DNA of 64,000 bases from an uncultured Lachnospiraceae bacterium. GTDB taxonomy: Bacteria > Bacillota > Clostridia > Lachnospirales > Lachnospiraceae. The notes below the pieces were generated by a model. The model was not told the DNA's origin and ran no database searches. It saw nothing but the letters and a program-made list of their open reading frames with translations. The stretch spans positions 1 through 64,000 of the forward strand of contig CACZJL010000008.1 in NCBI GenBank assembly GCA_902781505.1, given 5' to 3'. Every line of letters starts with the position of its first letter. Positions within the stretch are counted from its first letter, which is position 1. The translations under genes were made by a program, and so were the position numbers. This document shows positions 55,107-63,575 of this stretch, in pieces.

Positions 55107-55364
55107 ATGGCAGATAATAACACACAGTATTTTAAAAAACAGCCTGACAAGTCAATTTCCGTAGAAGGAATTTTAGAGCAGGTATATCTTGCATTAAAGG
55201 AAAAGGGATACAATCCTGTTAATCAGATTGTTGGATATATTATGTCCGGGGATCCAACATATATTACAAGCCACAATAATGCAAGAAGCCTTATTATGAA
55301 GGTTGAGCGCGATGAACTTGTAGAAGCAGTGATTCGTTACTTTATTGAGAATAAGGGTCTGTAA
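55107..55364 (+). CDS. ireB: IreB-family regulatory phosphoprotein (UPF0297)
   Basis: A small soluble protein (85 aa) of the IreB family, in enterococci phosphorylated by the PASTA kinase IreK and controlling cephalosporin resistance. The conserved NTQYFK N-terminus and YNPVNQIVGYIMSGDPTYITSH-type core are visible. The ATG at 55107 behind AAGGG is preferred over a GTG at 55098. The cognate kinase candidate is the PASTA kinase at 13998. The gene is coupled to ruvX by TAATG. Confidence 0.93.
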   Translation: MADNNTQYFKKQPDKSISVEGILEQVYLALKEKGYNPVNQIVGYIMSGDPTYITSHNNARSLIMKVERDELVEAVIRYFIENKGL

Positions 55365-55783
55365 TGAGACTGTTAGGTTTGGATTTTGGAAGTAAGACGG
55401 TTGGTGTTGCTGTAAGTGATGAGTTAGGACTTACTGCGCAGGCAATTGAGACAATCTTCCGTAAAGATGAGAATAAGCTTCGAAAGACCTATGCTAGAAT
55501 TGAGCAGCTGATTGAGGAATATCAGGTTGAACAGCTTGTCATTGGACTGCCAAGAAATATGGACGATTCAGAAGGCGAAAGAGCTGCGGCATGCAGAGCA
55601 TTTGCCAATGATCTTGAAAGAAGGACGGGGCTCCCATGTGTTATGTGGGATGAGAGACTGACGACCGTAGCGGCAGATGAAATCTTAGAAGAAGCGAATG
55701 TGAAAAAGGAAGACCGTAAGGCGGTCATTGATAAGATTGCGGCGGGGATTATTCTGCAGGATTATATGAATTCTTTAGGATAA
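55364..55783 (+). CDS. ruvX: Putative pre-16S rRNA nuclease / RuvX (YqgF)
   Basis: An RNase H-fold nuclease of 139 aa. The N-terminal LGLDFGSKTVGVAVSD and the conserved LVIGLPRNMDDSEGERA and MWDERLTT segments carry the acidic metal ligands. Members are assigned to 5' maturation of 16S rRNA and to Holliday junction resolution. The ireB-ruvX-DUF1292 order is conserved in Bacillota. Confidence 0.95.
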   Translation: MRLLGLDFGSKTVGVAVSDELGLTAQAIETIFRKDENKLRKTYARIEQLIEEYQVEQLVIGLPRNMDDSEGERAAACRAFANDLERRTGLPCVMWDERLTTVAADEILEEANVKKEDRKAVIDKIAAGIILQDYMNSLG

Positions 55784-55850
55784 TGCAATCACAAAAATAC
55801 CAGGACCCCTGTAAACGTGCGTGTACAAGTACATAAGACTGCATGGCAGA

Positions 55851-55888
55851 AAGGGCTTCTTTTGTATTCCTTAAAAGAAGCTCTTTTT
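55851..55888 (+). terminator. Intrinsic terminator after ruvX
   Basis: AGGGCTTCTTTT pairs with AAAAGAAGCTCT around GTATTCCTT, with one G-U pair, followed by TTTTATTG. DUF1292 starts only about 35 bp later, so it may depend on read-through. Confidence 0.8.
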
Positions 55889-55923
55889 ATTGTATTGACG
55901 GGGTACTTTAATTTTGGAGGATT

Positions 55924-56193
55924 ATGAAAAAACTCGATTTTTTTGATGAAGACGGTGAAAAGGCAGAATTTTACTGCCTTGAAGAGACAAGACTTGGTGG
56001 AAAGAATTATCTTCTTGTGACAGATTCAGAAGAGGATGAAGACGGTGAGTGCTACATCTTAGTGGATACTTCTGTTGACGGGGATGATGAGGCGAAATAC
56101 AGCTTTGTAGAAGACGATGAAGAATTAGAAGCGGTTGGCAAGGTGTTTGCTGCGCTTCTTGAAGATGATGATACAGAATTAGAGATGAGGTAA
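55924..56193 (+). CDS. DUF1292 family protein (YrzB-like)
   Basis: An 89-aa very acidic protein with the family pattern: FFDEDGEKAEFYCLEE, then YLLVTDSEED and a C-terminal DDEELEAVGKVF. GGAGG lies before the ATG. It is conserved next to ruvX in Bacillota but has no proven function. RNase J follows 4 bp later. Confidence 0.88.
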   Translation: MKKLDFFDEDGEKAEFYCLEETRLGGKNYLLVTDSEEDEDGECYILVDTSVDGDDEAKYSFVEDDEELEAVGKVFAALLEDDDTELEMR

Positions 56194-56197
56194 GAGA

Positions 56198-57877
56198 ATG
56201 AGAAAGAAAATAGATGAGTACGTGAGCCCTGTAAGAATCGTCCCACTTGGAGGACTTGACCAGATTGGTATGAATATCACAGCAATCGAGTATGATAACA
56301 GCATTGTAGTTATTGACTGTGGTGTATCTTTTCCGGAAGAGGATATGCTTGGTATCGACCTCGTAATTCCTGATATTTCATATCTTAAGGAGAATATTAA
56401 GAAGATTAAGGGATTTGTTATTACTCATGGACATGAGGATCATATCGGAGCAATCCCTTATGTATTAAAGGAAATCAATGCTCCTGTTTATGCAACAAAG
56501 CTGACAATGGGCTTAATTGAGTCCAAACTCACAGAGCATGACATGATGAGCATGGTGAAGCGTAAGGTTGTAAAGTACGGACAGGTTGTATCTCTTGGAG
56601 ATTTCAAGGTTGAATTCATCCGTACAAACCACTCCATCGCAGATGCGGCAGCACTTGCACTTACATGTCCTGCAGGTACTATTGTGCATACAGGTGACTT
56701 TAAGGTAGATTACACTCCTGTATGGGGGGATCCAATCGACCTTCAGAGATTGGGTGAGTTAGGCAAGAAGGGCGTTTTGGCTATGATGGCCGACTCTACT
56801 AATGCGTTAAGACCTGGTTTTACTATGTCTGAGCGTACTGTTGGTAAGAAGTTTGATGAGATTTTTGAAAACAACAAGGATTCTCGTCTGATTATTGCAA
56901 CATTCGCATCAAACGTAGACCGTGTTCAGCAGATTATCGACCGTGCTTACAAGTACGGTAGAAAGGTCTGTGTTGAAGGTCGTTCCATGGTAAATATCAT
57001 CAAGGTTGCCGAAGATATGGATTATTTAAAGGTGCCGGATGGTGTATTGATTGAAACGGATGAGATGAAGAAGTATCCATTAGAGCAGATTGTTCTGATT
57101 ACAACCGGCTCTCAGGGTGAGTCCATGGCTGCTCTTTCAAGAATTGCAGCAGATCTTCACCGCCGCGTTTCCATTCAGCCAGGCGATGTAGTTGTATTCT
57201 CATCCAGCCCGATTCCTGGTAATGAAAAGTCCGTTGCCAAGGTAATCAATGAGTTAGGTGAGAGAGGTGCCAAGGTCATTTTCCAGGATACACACGTATC
57301 AGGACATGCCTGTCAGGAGGAATTAAAGCTTCTCTATAGTCTTGTTAAGCCTAAGTTTGCGATTCCTGTTCACGGTGAGTACCGTCACTTAATGGCTCAG
57401 AAGAGTCTGTTAAAGGAACTTGGCTACGATAACGACCACATTGTTGTTGCTCATTCCGGTGATGTGATTGAAGTGTCTGACGAGAAGGCTGAAATCGTTG
57501 AAAAGGTTGAGGCTGGTAATGTTCTTGTCGATGGTCTTGGTGTCGGTGATGTCGGCAATATCGTTTTAAGAGATCGTCAGAATCTCGCGGAAAATGGTAT
57601 TGTTATCGTTGTTCTGACTCTTCAGAAGTATACGGGTCAGCTGATTGCAGGACCTGATATTGTAACCCGTGGTTTTGTCTATGTAAGAGAAGCAGAAGAT
57701 CTCTTAAATGAGGCAAGAGATGTGGTTGATAACTCTGTACAGGGCTGTATCGATAAGAGAATCTCTGACTGGAGCAAGATTAAGAACATTGTTAAGGATG
57801 ATTTAAGTGAATACTTCTGGAAGAAGATGAAGAGAAATCCTGTTATTCTTCCAATCATCATGGAAGCGCAGGTATAA
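56198..57877 (+). CDS. rnj: Ribonuclease J
   Basis: A metallo-beta-lactamase ribonuclease with 5'-to-3' exo- and endonuclease activity, a main mRNA decay enzyme of Bacillota. The zinc site is THGHEDHIGAIPY, with the beta-CASP region (DSTNALRPG, HVSGHACQEELK) and VHGEYRHL supplying further ligands. The length (559 aa) matches the family. The gene is 4 bp after DUF1292, so it is probably cotranscribed. Only one copy is in the window; a second paralogue may be elsewhere. Confidence 0.95.
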   Translation: MRKKIDEYVSPVRIVPLGGLDQIGMNITAIEYDNSIVVIDCGVSFPEEDMLGIDLVIPDISYLKENIKKIKGFVITHGHEDHIGAIPYVLKEINAPVYATKLTMGLIESKLTEHDMMSMVKRKVVKYGQVVSLGDFKVEFIRTNHSIADAAALALTCPAGTIVHTGDFKVDYTPVWGDPIDLQRLGELGKKGVLAMMADSTNALRPGFTMSERTVGKKFDEIFENNKDSRLIIATFASNVDRVQQIIDRAYKYGRKVCVEGRSMVNIIKVAEDMDYLKVPDGVLIETDEMKKYPLEQIVLITTGSQGESMAALSRIAADLHRRVSIQPGDVVVFSSSPIPGNEKSVAKVINELGERGAKVIFQDTHVSGHACQEELKLLYSLVKPKFAIPVHGEYRHLMAQKSLLKELGYDNDHIVVAHSGDVIEVSDEKAEIVEKVEAGNVLVDGLGVGDVGNIVLRDRQNLAENGIVIVVLTLQKYTGQLIAGPDIVTRGFVYVREAEDLLNEARDVVDNSVQGCIDKRISDWSKIKNIVKDDLSEYFWKKMKRNPVILPIIMEAQV

Positions 57878-57949
57878 TTTCGTACAGGAGTAGCCTGACT
57901 GAAATCAAAAGCTTTTATTTCATTTCGGACCAGTGTTAGGAGGCTCAAA

Positions 57950-58288
57950 ATGGAAATTGATGTTTGCGTTGAAGAATTAAAAAAGGCAATTTTAGCCAGT
58001 CCGGAATATGCCGAATACAGACGTCTGACTGCTGAAATTGATAAGAGACCGGAAGTTCGAAGAGCGATTGATTCACTGAGACGTGAGAATTTCGCCATGC
58101 AGAATTCCGAAGGGGATATCGACCCGAATACATTAGAAGATTATCGAAATCGATTTATTGAAATACGACAGCAGGATTATGTGGATCAGTATTTGCTTGC
58201 AGAAGTAACGCTGTGCCGCATGATTCGTGATATCAATCGTCGTCTGGTGGAAGGTCTTGAATTTGACACCAGCTTTTTGGAGAATTAA
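57950..58288 (+). CDS. YlbF-family regulator
   Basis: A short all-helical protein (112 aa) of the YlbF/YmcA family. In B. subtilis YlbF and YmcA join YaaT in a complex that steers RNase Y and cell development. The length and helical heptad-like pattern (DVCVEELKKAILASPEY, then EIDKRPEV) fit. AGGAGG precedes the ATG. Here it lies 72 bp after RNase J, which links the family to RNA decay again. No cysteine pair for an Fe-S cluster is obvious. Confidence 0.85.
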   Translation: MEIDVCVEELKKAILASPEYAEYRRLTAEIDKRPEVRRAIDSLRRENFAMQNSEGDIDPNTLEDYRNRFIEIRQQDYVDQYLLAEVTLCRMIRDINRRLVEGLEFDTSFLEN

Positions 58289-58291
58289 ATA

Positions 58292-58969
58292 ATGATCGTT
58301 AATGAACGAGTTGTTGCCTATATCAATTCACTTGATATGGGCAATTCCCATGTTTATGGGGAATTTACTGATAAACAAAGAGGTGAGGTACTGGATCTCA
58401 TCGAAAAGGAAGCCAGAGAAACCGGTGTTCCAATCATTCGTGAGGAGATGAAGAATTTCTTACGTGTGCTTCTTCGTATTGCGGCACCAAAGAGCATTCT
58501 TGAGATTGGAACGGCAGTTGGCTTTTCTTCAGTTCTGATGGCGGATTCTACGCCTTTGGACGTTAAAATTACCACAATTGAGAATTATGATGTGAGAATT
58601 CCGATTGCAAGAGAAAATTTCAGACGCGCAGGTGTCAGCAATCGAATCACCCTGCTTGAAGGTGATGCTGCAGAGGTGTTAAAGGGTCTTGAAGGTCCTT
58701 ATGACTTTGTCTTCTTAGACGCAGCGAAGGGACAGTATATGCAGTATCTTAAGGAGATTAAAAGGATGCTTCCTGCGGGTGGCATTTTGCTTACAGATAA
58801 TGTTATGCAGGAAGGCAGTATTATTGAATCCCGCTTTGCCGTGGAGAGAAGAGACCGCACAATTCATGAGAGAATGCGCGAGTTTAATTACGAACTGACG
58901 CACAGTGAAGAGTTTCAGACGAGTCTGATTCCGATTGGAGATGGCATTGCGCTGTCAGTAAAGCTGTAA
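58292..58969 (+). CDS. trmR: O-methyltransferase (TrmR-like)
   Basis: A class I SAM-dependent methyltransferase of 225 aa in the caffeoyl-CoA-type family. SAM-binding ILEIGTAVGFSSVLMA, LLEGDAAEVL and the metal-site VFLDAAKGQY are visible. B. subtilis TrmR, a member of this family, methylates 5-hydroxyuridine in tRNA; the same role is likely but not shown. It lies 3 bp after ylbF. Its 3' end is duplicated just downstream (see 58947-59032). Confidence 0.85.
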   Translation: MIVNERVVAYINSLDMGNSHVYGEFTDKQRGEVLDLIEKEARETGVPIIREEMKNFLRVLLRIAAPKSILEIGTAVGFSSVLMADSTPLDVKITTIENYDVRIPIARENFRRAGVSNRITLLEGDAAEVLKGLEGPYDFVFLDAAKGQYMQYLKEIKRMLPAGGILLTDNVMQEGSIIESRFAVERRDRTIHERMREFNYELTHSEEFQTSLIPIGDGIALSVKL

Positions 58970-59032
58970 GTTTTGAAATCGGCAGGACAGCGCATTTTGC
59001 GCTGTCAGTAAAGCCGTAAGTAAAGTTGTAAG
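58947..59032 (+). repeat. Duplicated 3' end and hairpin after the O-methyltransferase gene
   Basis: The last 24 bases around the stop (58947-58970) recur at 58997-59020 with one change. A third partial copy of the 13-mer GTAAAGYYGTAAG starts at 59020. Between them GACAGCGCA and TGCGCTGTC (58986-59006) form a 9-bp hairpin without a U-run. Confidence 0.8.
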
Positions 59033-59052
59033 ATATGGAAAGGGTGAGGAAG

Positions 59053-60921
59053 ATGCCAGCTATTACGGATTGTTCTGTAATCAGAGACAGAATCAGAAAA
59101 GTGCGTGAGCACATGAAAGAAGAAGGCGTAACGATTGTTGTTGTGACGAGCGATGATTATCATCAGTCCGAGTATTCCGGTGAATTCTTTGAACTTCGAA
59201 AGTATTTAAGCGGATTTACAGGATCTGCAGGTACTCTTGTTATTGGAGAAGAGAAGGCTGCGCTGTTCACAGATGGCAGATATTTCGTTCAGGCTGCATT
59301 ACAGCTTGAAGGTACCGGAATTGATCTGTGCCGTCAGGGGCAGGCAGGTGTTCCGACAGTCAGTGAATATCTGGCTGGTGAGATGGAAGCAATCCGTAGC
59401 GATGGCAGAGTGCCGGTCCTGGGATTTGATGGACGCACGGTCGCAGCCGGTGTCGGCAGGTACTGGGCGAAGATTGCGGTCGGTGGACGTGTTGTGGATG
59501 ACTTTGATGCGGCGGCTGGAATCTGGATGGATCGTCCGGAATTCCCACATTCTGAACTTTTTGTGCTTGATGAAAGGTATGCCGGAGAGTCAGCTGGCAG
59601 TAAGCTTTCAAGAATTCGCAAAGCGATGACAAAGGCAGGGGCTGATGTGCACTTAATTGCCTCTCTTGATGATATCGCGTGGGTTTTAAACTTACGAGGT
59701 GCAGATGTAGAATGCAACCCGGTCTTTATGGCATATTTGTTGATTTTTGAGGATCACGCAACACTTTTTGTTAATAACGAAGCTGTGAATCCTGCTGTTC
59801 GTGGATATCTTGAAGATGCACAGGTTGAGGTTGTGCCTTATGAAGAATTTGAAAACCGGCTGCAGCAGCTTGCGGTGGAAAATCATACGTTTTTCATTGA
59901 TGAGAAGCGTGTAAATTATAAGATTTTCAACATTCTGACGTCGGCGCAGGGCGAGCCTGGCAGCAGAGTTGTGACAGGTCAGAATCCGTCTGTTCTTTTG
60001 AAAGCCATTAAGAATGAAACAGAGATTAAGAATCTGCAGGAGGTTCATGTAGAAGACGGACTTGCTGTGTTTGATTTTATGTACTGGTTAAAAGAAAAGA
60101 TGAAGGCAGTTGCTTTAGGCCTTGAAGAGCCGATTACCGAGGTGGACGCATATGAATACCTCGACAGAAGGCGCAGTGAAATCAGCGATTTCATTGAGCT
60201 TAGTTTCCCGACGATTTCTGCGTCAGGAGCGAATGCCGCACAGCTTCATTATGCAGCAACTAAGGAGAACTGTTCGGTTCTTAAGCCCGAAGGCATGTTG
60301 TTAGTAGACTCCGGTGGCCAGTATTTGCGAGGCACAACAGACATTACAAGAACATTTGCCCTGGGAGAAGTAACGGATGAGATGAAGAAATTCTTCACGT
60401 TGACGTTGAAGGGCATGCTGAATCTTGGGTATGCGAAATTCTTAAAGGGCATCGATGGCTTCGGCCTTGATATTTTAGCGCGCGGACCTCTCTGGGAGGA
60501 AGGCGTGGATTACAGATGCGGAACCGGTCATGGAATCGGTTATCTGCTCAACGTTCATGAGTCACCGAATGCGTTCCGCTGGAAGAGGATTCCGGGGGTC
60601 AATGACTGTGCGGTGATGGAAGAAGGCATGGTGACTTCCGATGAACCGGGCGTTTATGTAGATGGTAAGTTTGGTATCCGAATTGAGAATGAAATCCTTT
60701 GTGAGAAGGATTTGGAAAATGAATATGGAACCTTCCTTAAGTTCTCCTGGCTGACTTTAGTTCCGATTGACCGCGAACTAATCGACGTGCAGTTCCTGTC
60801 AAAAGTTGACATTGACAGACTCAACCGATATCATGAACTTGTATTCAGGGCGTTAAGTCCGTTTGTTTCGGGCGAAAAGCTTGAGTACTTAAGTGAAGTG
60901 ACAGCGCCGTTAGAGGCGTGA
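59053..60921 (+). CDS. Xaa-Pro aminopeptidase (M24 family)
   Basis: A cytoplasmic dimetal aminopeptidase of the aminopeptidase P type that removes N-terminal residues before proline. It has two creatinase-like N-terminal domains and a C-terminal pita-bread catalytic domain. Metal ligands are visible in LLVDSGGQYLRGTTDITR (two Asp), the RCGTGHGIGYLLNVHE His, and GMVTSDEPGVY and IRIENE (Glu). The length (622 aa) is of the long eukaryote-like group. The ATG at 59053 follows AGGGTGAGG; an in-frame ATG at 59035 has no ribosome binding site. Confidence 0.92.
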   Translation: MPAITDCSVIRDRIRKVREHMKEEGVTIVVVTSDDYHQSEYSGEFFELRKYLSGFTGSAGTLVIGEEKAALFTDGRYFVQAALQLEGTGIDLCRQGQAGVPTVSEYLAGEMEAIRSDGRVPVLGFDGRTVAAGVGRYWAKIAVGGRVVDDFDAAAGIWMDRPEFPHSELFVLDERYAGESAGSKLSRIRKAMTKAGADVHLIASLDDIAWVLNLRGADVECNPVFMAYLLIFEDHATLFVNNEAVNPAVRGYLEDAQVEVVPYEEFENRLQQLAVENHTFFIDEKRVNYKIFNILTSAQGEPGSRVVTGQNPSVLLKAIKNETEIKNLQEVHVEDGLAVFDFMYWLKEKMKAVALGLEEPITEVDAYEYLDRRRSEISDFIELSFPTISASGANAAQLHYAATKENCSVLKPEGMLLVDSGGQYLRGTTDITRTFALGEVTDEMKKFFTLTLKGMLNLGYAKFLKGIDGFGLDILARGPLWEEGVDYRCGTGHGIGYLLNVHESPNAFRWKRIPGVNDCAVMEEGMVTSDEPGVYVDGKFGIRIENEILCEKDLENEYGTFLKFSWLTLVPIDRELIDVQFLSKVDIDRLNRYHELVFRALSPFVSGEKLEYLSEVTAPLEA

Positions 60922-60977
60922 AAGGCCGTTCGTTAGAAGGTCAGACAAATGGACGGTGGCACCCATTGGAGGTTATA

Positions 60978-62105
60978 ATGAGTGAAGAAACAAAAAGGGA
61001 ACCAGATTTAAAGCAGAAGATTATAATGGTTGCAGGTGCCTGCATTCTAGTGATTTTCTTTACTTTTCTTGCCGTTCGTTCTTTTAATACCATAAATTTA
61101 AAGCGTTACATTAAGCTTTCTTATTCCGGAGCCAGCGGATATGCGACACCGGTGTTTGAGGTGGATCAGGAAGCGCTCGTTTTAAGACTGGTCGGCACAA
61201 GACCGAGTGAAGAAGCTTTGAACGAAGCAAAAGCATTTGCCGCGAGCCTTACTGCAACGTCTGATGCAAAGGATATTGCAAATCGTGATTCATATCTTGT
61301 TACGCTGTCCTGGAATGAGGACATTGCCTCAAAGATGGGCAAGTCCCTGACCGGACAGAAGTTTCAGGTTAAGGCGAAGGGAATTGATACAGGTAAGCGA
61401 ATCAATGTATTTGAGAAGGTTATGGTGAACATGGCCGGTTTAAGCCCGGATGCAAGCCTGGTGCTTGAAAATCGGTGGGATGATGAGTATCTTTCTACTC
61501 TGACGTTTGTGGCTGATAAGTACAGTAACATTGCGAATGGCGATGCAATCCAGATTACCTGTCAGCAGGACAGGGCAGAGCTTGGCAGACGCGGTTTGAT
61601 AGCAGAGTCTATGACTACTTTGTATAAGGTTGAAAATTTAAGCTCGTATGCGAAGGCAAGTGATGTAAGCATGTCGCTTGTTGAGGAAATCAGTAAGGAG
61701 GCGCAGAGGACGATTGTTTCTGAGACCGCTGATTCCACATTCCGTATGCTTTACAAGGCAACCGGCAATACGAATTATCTTCGTGACAGAAATACAGAGA
61801 CGGCAGGTGAGATTGAAGAGCTCGGCGTTTATTATCTGGAGCGCAAGGAGGGCACGGAATACAGTTCACTTGCACAAAACCGTCTGGTTTTACTGTATTC
61901 TTCCGTGATTTCAAACGAAGAGCACGATGAAAAGATTTATTTTGCATTTACTTATCCAAATGCATATTTAGGTACAGATGGTGCATTTAATCTGAATCAT
62001 GAGAATCCGACTAAGAGTTACACCTGCGGAAATGATGAGGAAGCATTGGAGGCATCGGAGGTTTCAGGTCTTTCTGATTCCTACAGGATTACGAAATTGA
62101 AATAA
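60978..62105 (+). CDS. Membrane-anchored extracytoplasmic protein, unknown
   Basis: Not recognised by name. A short charged N-terminus is followed by one membrane helix (about residues 14-36, IIMVAGACILVIFFTFLAV) and an extracytoplasmic part of about 335 residues. It opens with YIKLSYSGASGYATPVFEVD, a pattern found in Gram-positive extracellular repeat domains of the GYxGYG type, and a later NGDAIQIT stretch (about 195) fits the partner half of such domains. No enzyme motif or LPXTG is seen. GGAGG at 60968-60972 fixes the ATG at 60978 (375 aa). It may be a cell-envelope sensor or assembly protein; this is a guess. Confidence 0.7.
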   Translation: MSEETKREPDLKQKIIMVAGACILVIFFTFLAVRSFNTINLKRYIKLSYSGASGYATPVFEVDQEALVLRLVGTRPSEEALNEAKAFAASLTATSDAKDIANRDSYLVTLSWNEDIASKMGKSLTGQKFQVKAKGIDTGKRINVFEKVMVNMAGLSPDASLVLENRWDDEYLSTLTFVADKYSNIANGDAIQITCQQDRAELGRRGLIAESMTTLYKVENLSSYAKASDVSMSLVEEISKEAQRTIVSETADSTFRMLYKATGNTNYLRDRNTETAGEIEELGVYYLERKEGTEYSSLAQNRLVLLYSSVISNEEHDEKIYFAFTYPNAYLGTDGAFNLNHENPTKSYTCGNDEEALEASEVSGLSDSYRITKLK

Positions 62106-62111
62106 TGAGGT

Positions 62112-63518
62112 ATGGATTTGAAAAAGGGACAGATTTACACTGGTAAGGCGCTTTCCGTAAGCTATCCGAACAAGACAGTGGTTGAGGTAATGGATTCGGA
62201 GCTTCCTGAAGATAATGGACAGAAGGTCATCGTGAAGAACGTGATTCCCGGCGAAACCATTAAGTTTCTTCTGCATAAGAATAAGAATGATCGCCGCGAA
62301 GGAATTTTAAGAGAGGTCGTTACGAAGGCCGAGACAGAAACCCGTGAGAGATGCGCATATTTTGGTACTTGCGGTGGATGTGTCTACCAGCCGGTTGATT
62401 ATGATGAGCAGCTTAAGATGAAGGAAGAGCAGATTCGTACGCTGTTTTCTCATGTCATTCACTATGACTATGAATTCCAGCCAATTACAGGCAGTCCTGA
62501 AATTGAAGGATACCGCAACAAGATGGAATTCACCTTCGGTGACGAAGTGAAGGATGGTGATATGCGTCTTGGTATGCATAAGTCCCACTCCATGTTTGAT
62601 ATTGTACCGGTGGACGGCTGTAAAATCTGTTCACCTGATTTCTCGACGGTCAGAAATGCAGTAGAAAAGTTTGTTTCCGAAAGTGGTATTCCGTTTTATC
62701 ACAAGAAGAACTGGCAGGGCTATTTCAGATTCCTGATTGTACGCCAGTCCCATATGGATGGCAGCATGCTGCTTGACCTGGTTACGACATCTCAGATTGA
62801 ACCGGAAGCAGAAGAAAAGCTGTTAGCAGATTTTGTCAGCATGCTTACCTCACTTTCCTTAAATGGCTCGATTGCCGGAATCCTGCATACTGTTACGGAT
62901 TCTACAGGTGATGCGGTTTCTGATGAGGGAACGACGGTACTGTACGGAAAGAATGAATTTACCGAAGAATTACTTGAACTTCAGTTTAAAGTAACGATTT
63001 TCTCCTTCTTCCAGACGAACACAGCAGGTGCAGAGCGCCTGTATTCGAAGGTTCGTGAATATGTTGGAGAGACGAAGGATAAGGTTATCTTTGACCTCTA
63101 TTCCGGAACCGGTACGATTGCACAGATTTTAGCGCCTGTTGCCAAAAAGGTAATCGGTGTTGAAATCGTAGAAGAGGCTGTAGAGGCAGCAAAGGAAAAT
63201 GCTAAGCTCAATGGCCTTACGAACTGCGAATTCATCGCGGGCGATGTATTAAAGAAGATTGATGAAATTGAAGATAAGCCTGATTTCATCGTACTTGATC
63301 CACCTCGTGACGGTGTGCATCCAAAGGCACTTTCAAAGATTATTGATTACGGAGTCGAGAATCTGGTTTATATTTCCTGTAAGTCCACTTCTTTAGTCCG
63401 TGATTTACCTGTCTTCCATGCGGCAGGCTACAGAGTTGTGAAGGCAGCGACAGTTGATCTCTTCCCCGGTACTGCGCATGTGGAGAGCCTTGTTCTCTTA
63501 AGTAAAAAAAATAAGTGA
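62112..63518 (+). CDS. rlmD: 23S rRNA (uracil-1939-C5)-methyltransferase (RlmD-type)
   Basis: A SAM-dependent m5U RNA methyltransferase. It shows an N-terminal TRAM-like domain, an iron-sulfur segment RCAYFGTCGGC with a later cysteine, the SAM-binding FDLYSGTGTIAQILA, VLDPPRDGVHPKAL and the catalytic cysteine in VYISCKSTSLVRDL. The 468-aa length is normal. The exact target uridine varies among paralogues, so U1939 is the default assignment. ATGAGGT precedes the ATG. Confidence 0.92.
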   Translation: MDLKKGQIYTGKALSVSYPNKTVVEVMDSELPEDNGQKVIVKNVIPGETIKFLLHKNKNDRREGILREVVTKAETETRERCAYFGTCGGCVYQPVDYDEQLKMKEEQIRTLFSHVIHYDYEFQPITGSPEIEGYRNKMEFTFGDEVKDGDMRLGMHKSHSMFDIVPVDGCKICSPDFSTVRNAVEKFVSESGIPFYHKKNWQGYFRFLIVRQSHMDGSMLLDLVTTSQIEPEAEEKLLADFVSMLTSLSLNGSIAGILHTVTDSTGDAVSDEGTTVLYGKNEFTEELLELQFKVTIFSFFQTNTAGAERLYSKVREYVGETKDKVIFDLYSGTGTIAQILAPVAKKVIGVEIVEEAVEAAKENAKLNGLTNCEFIAGDVLKKIDEIEDKPDFIVLDPPRDGVHPKALSKIIDYGVENLVYISCKSTSLVRDLPVFHAAGYRVVKAATVDLFPGTAHVESLVLLSKKNK

Positions 63519-63526
63519 TTAAACAG

Positions 63527-63560
63527 GCGTTCCGTAAGAATTTGCGGAACGCTGTTTGGC
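63527..63560 (+). terminator. Hairpin after rlmD
   Basis: GCGTTCCG (63527-63534) pairs with CGGAACGC (63545-63552), followed by a weak TGTTTGGC tail. Confidence 0.55.
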
Positions 63561-63575
63561 TATAAGGAGTAGTTC

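Noticed and set aside
55895-55923. TTGACG as the promoter of DUF1292
   Set aside because: The start codon is only about 25 bp further, so there is no room for a -10 box and a leader.
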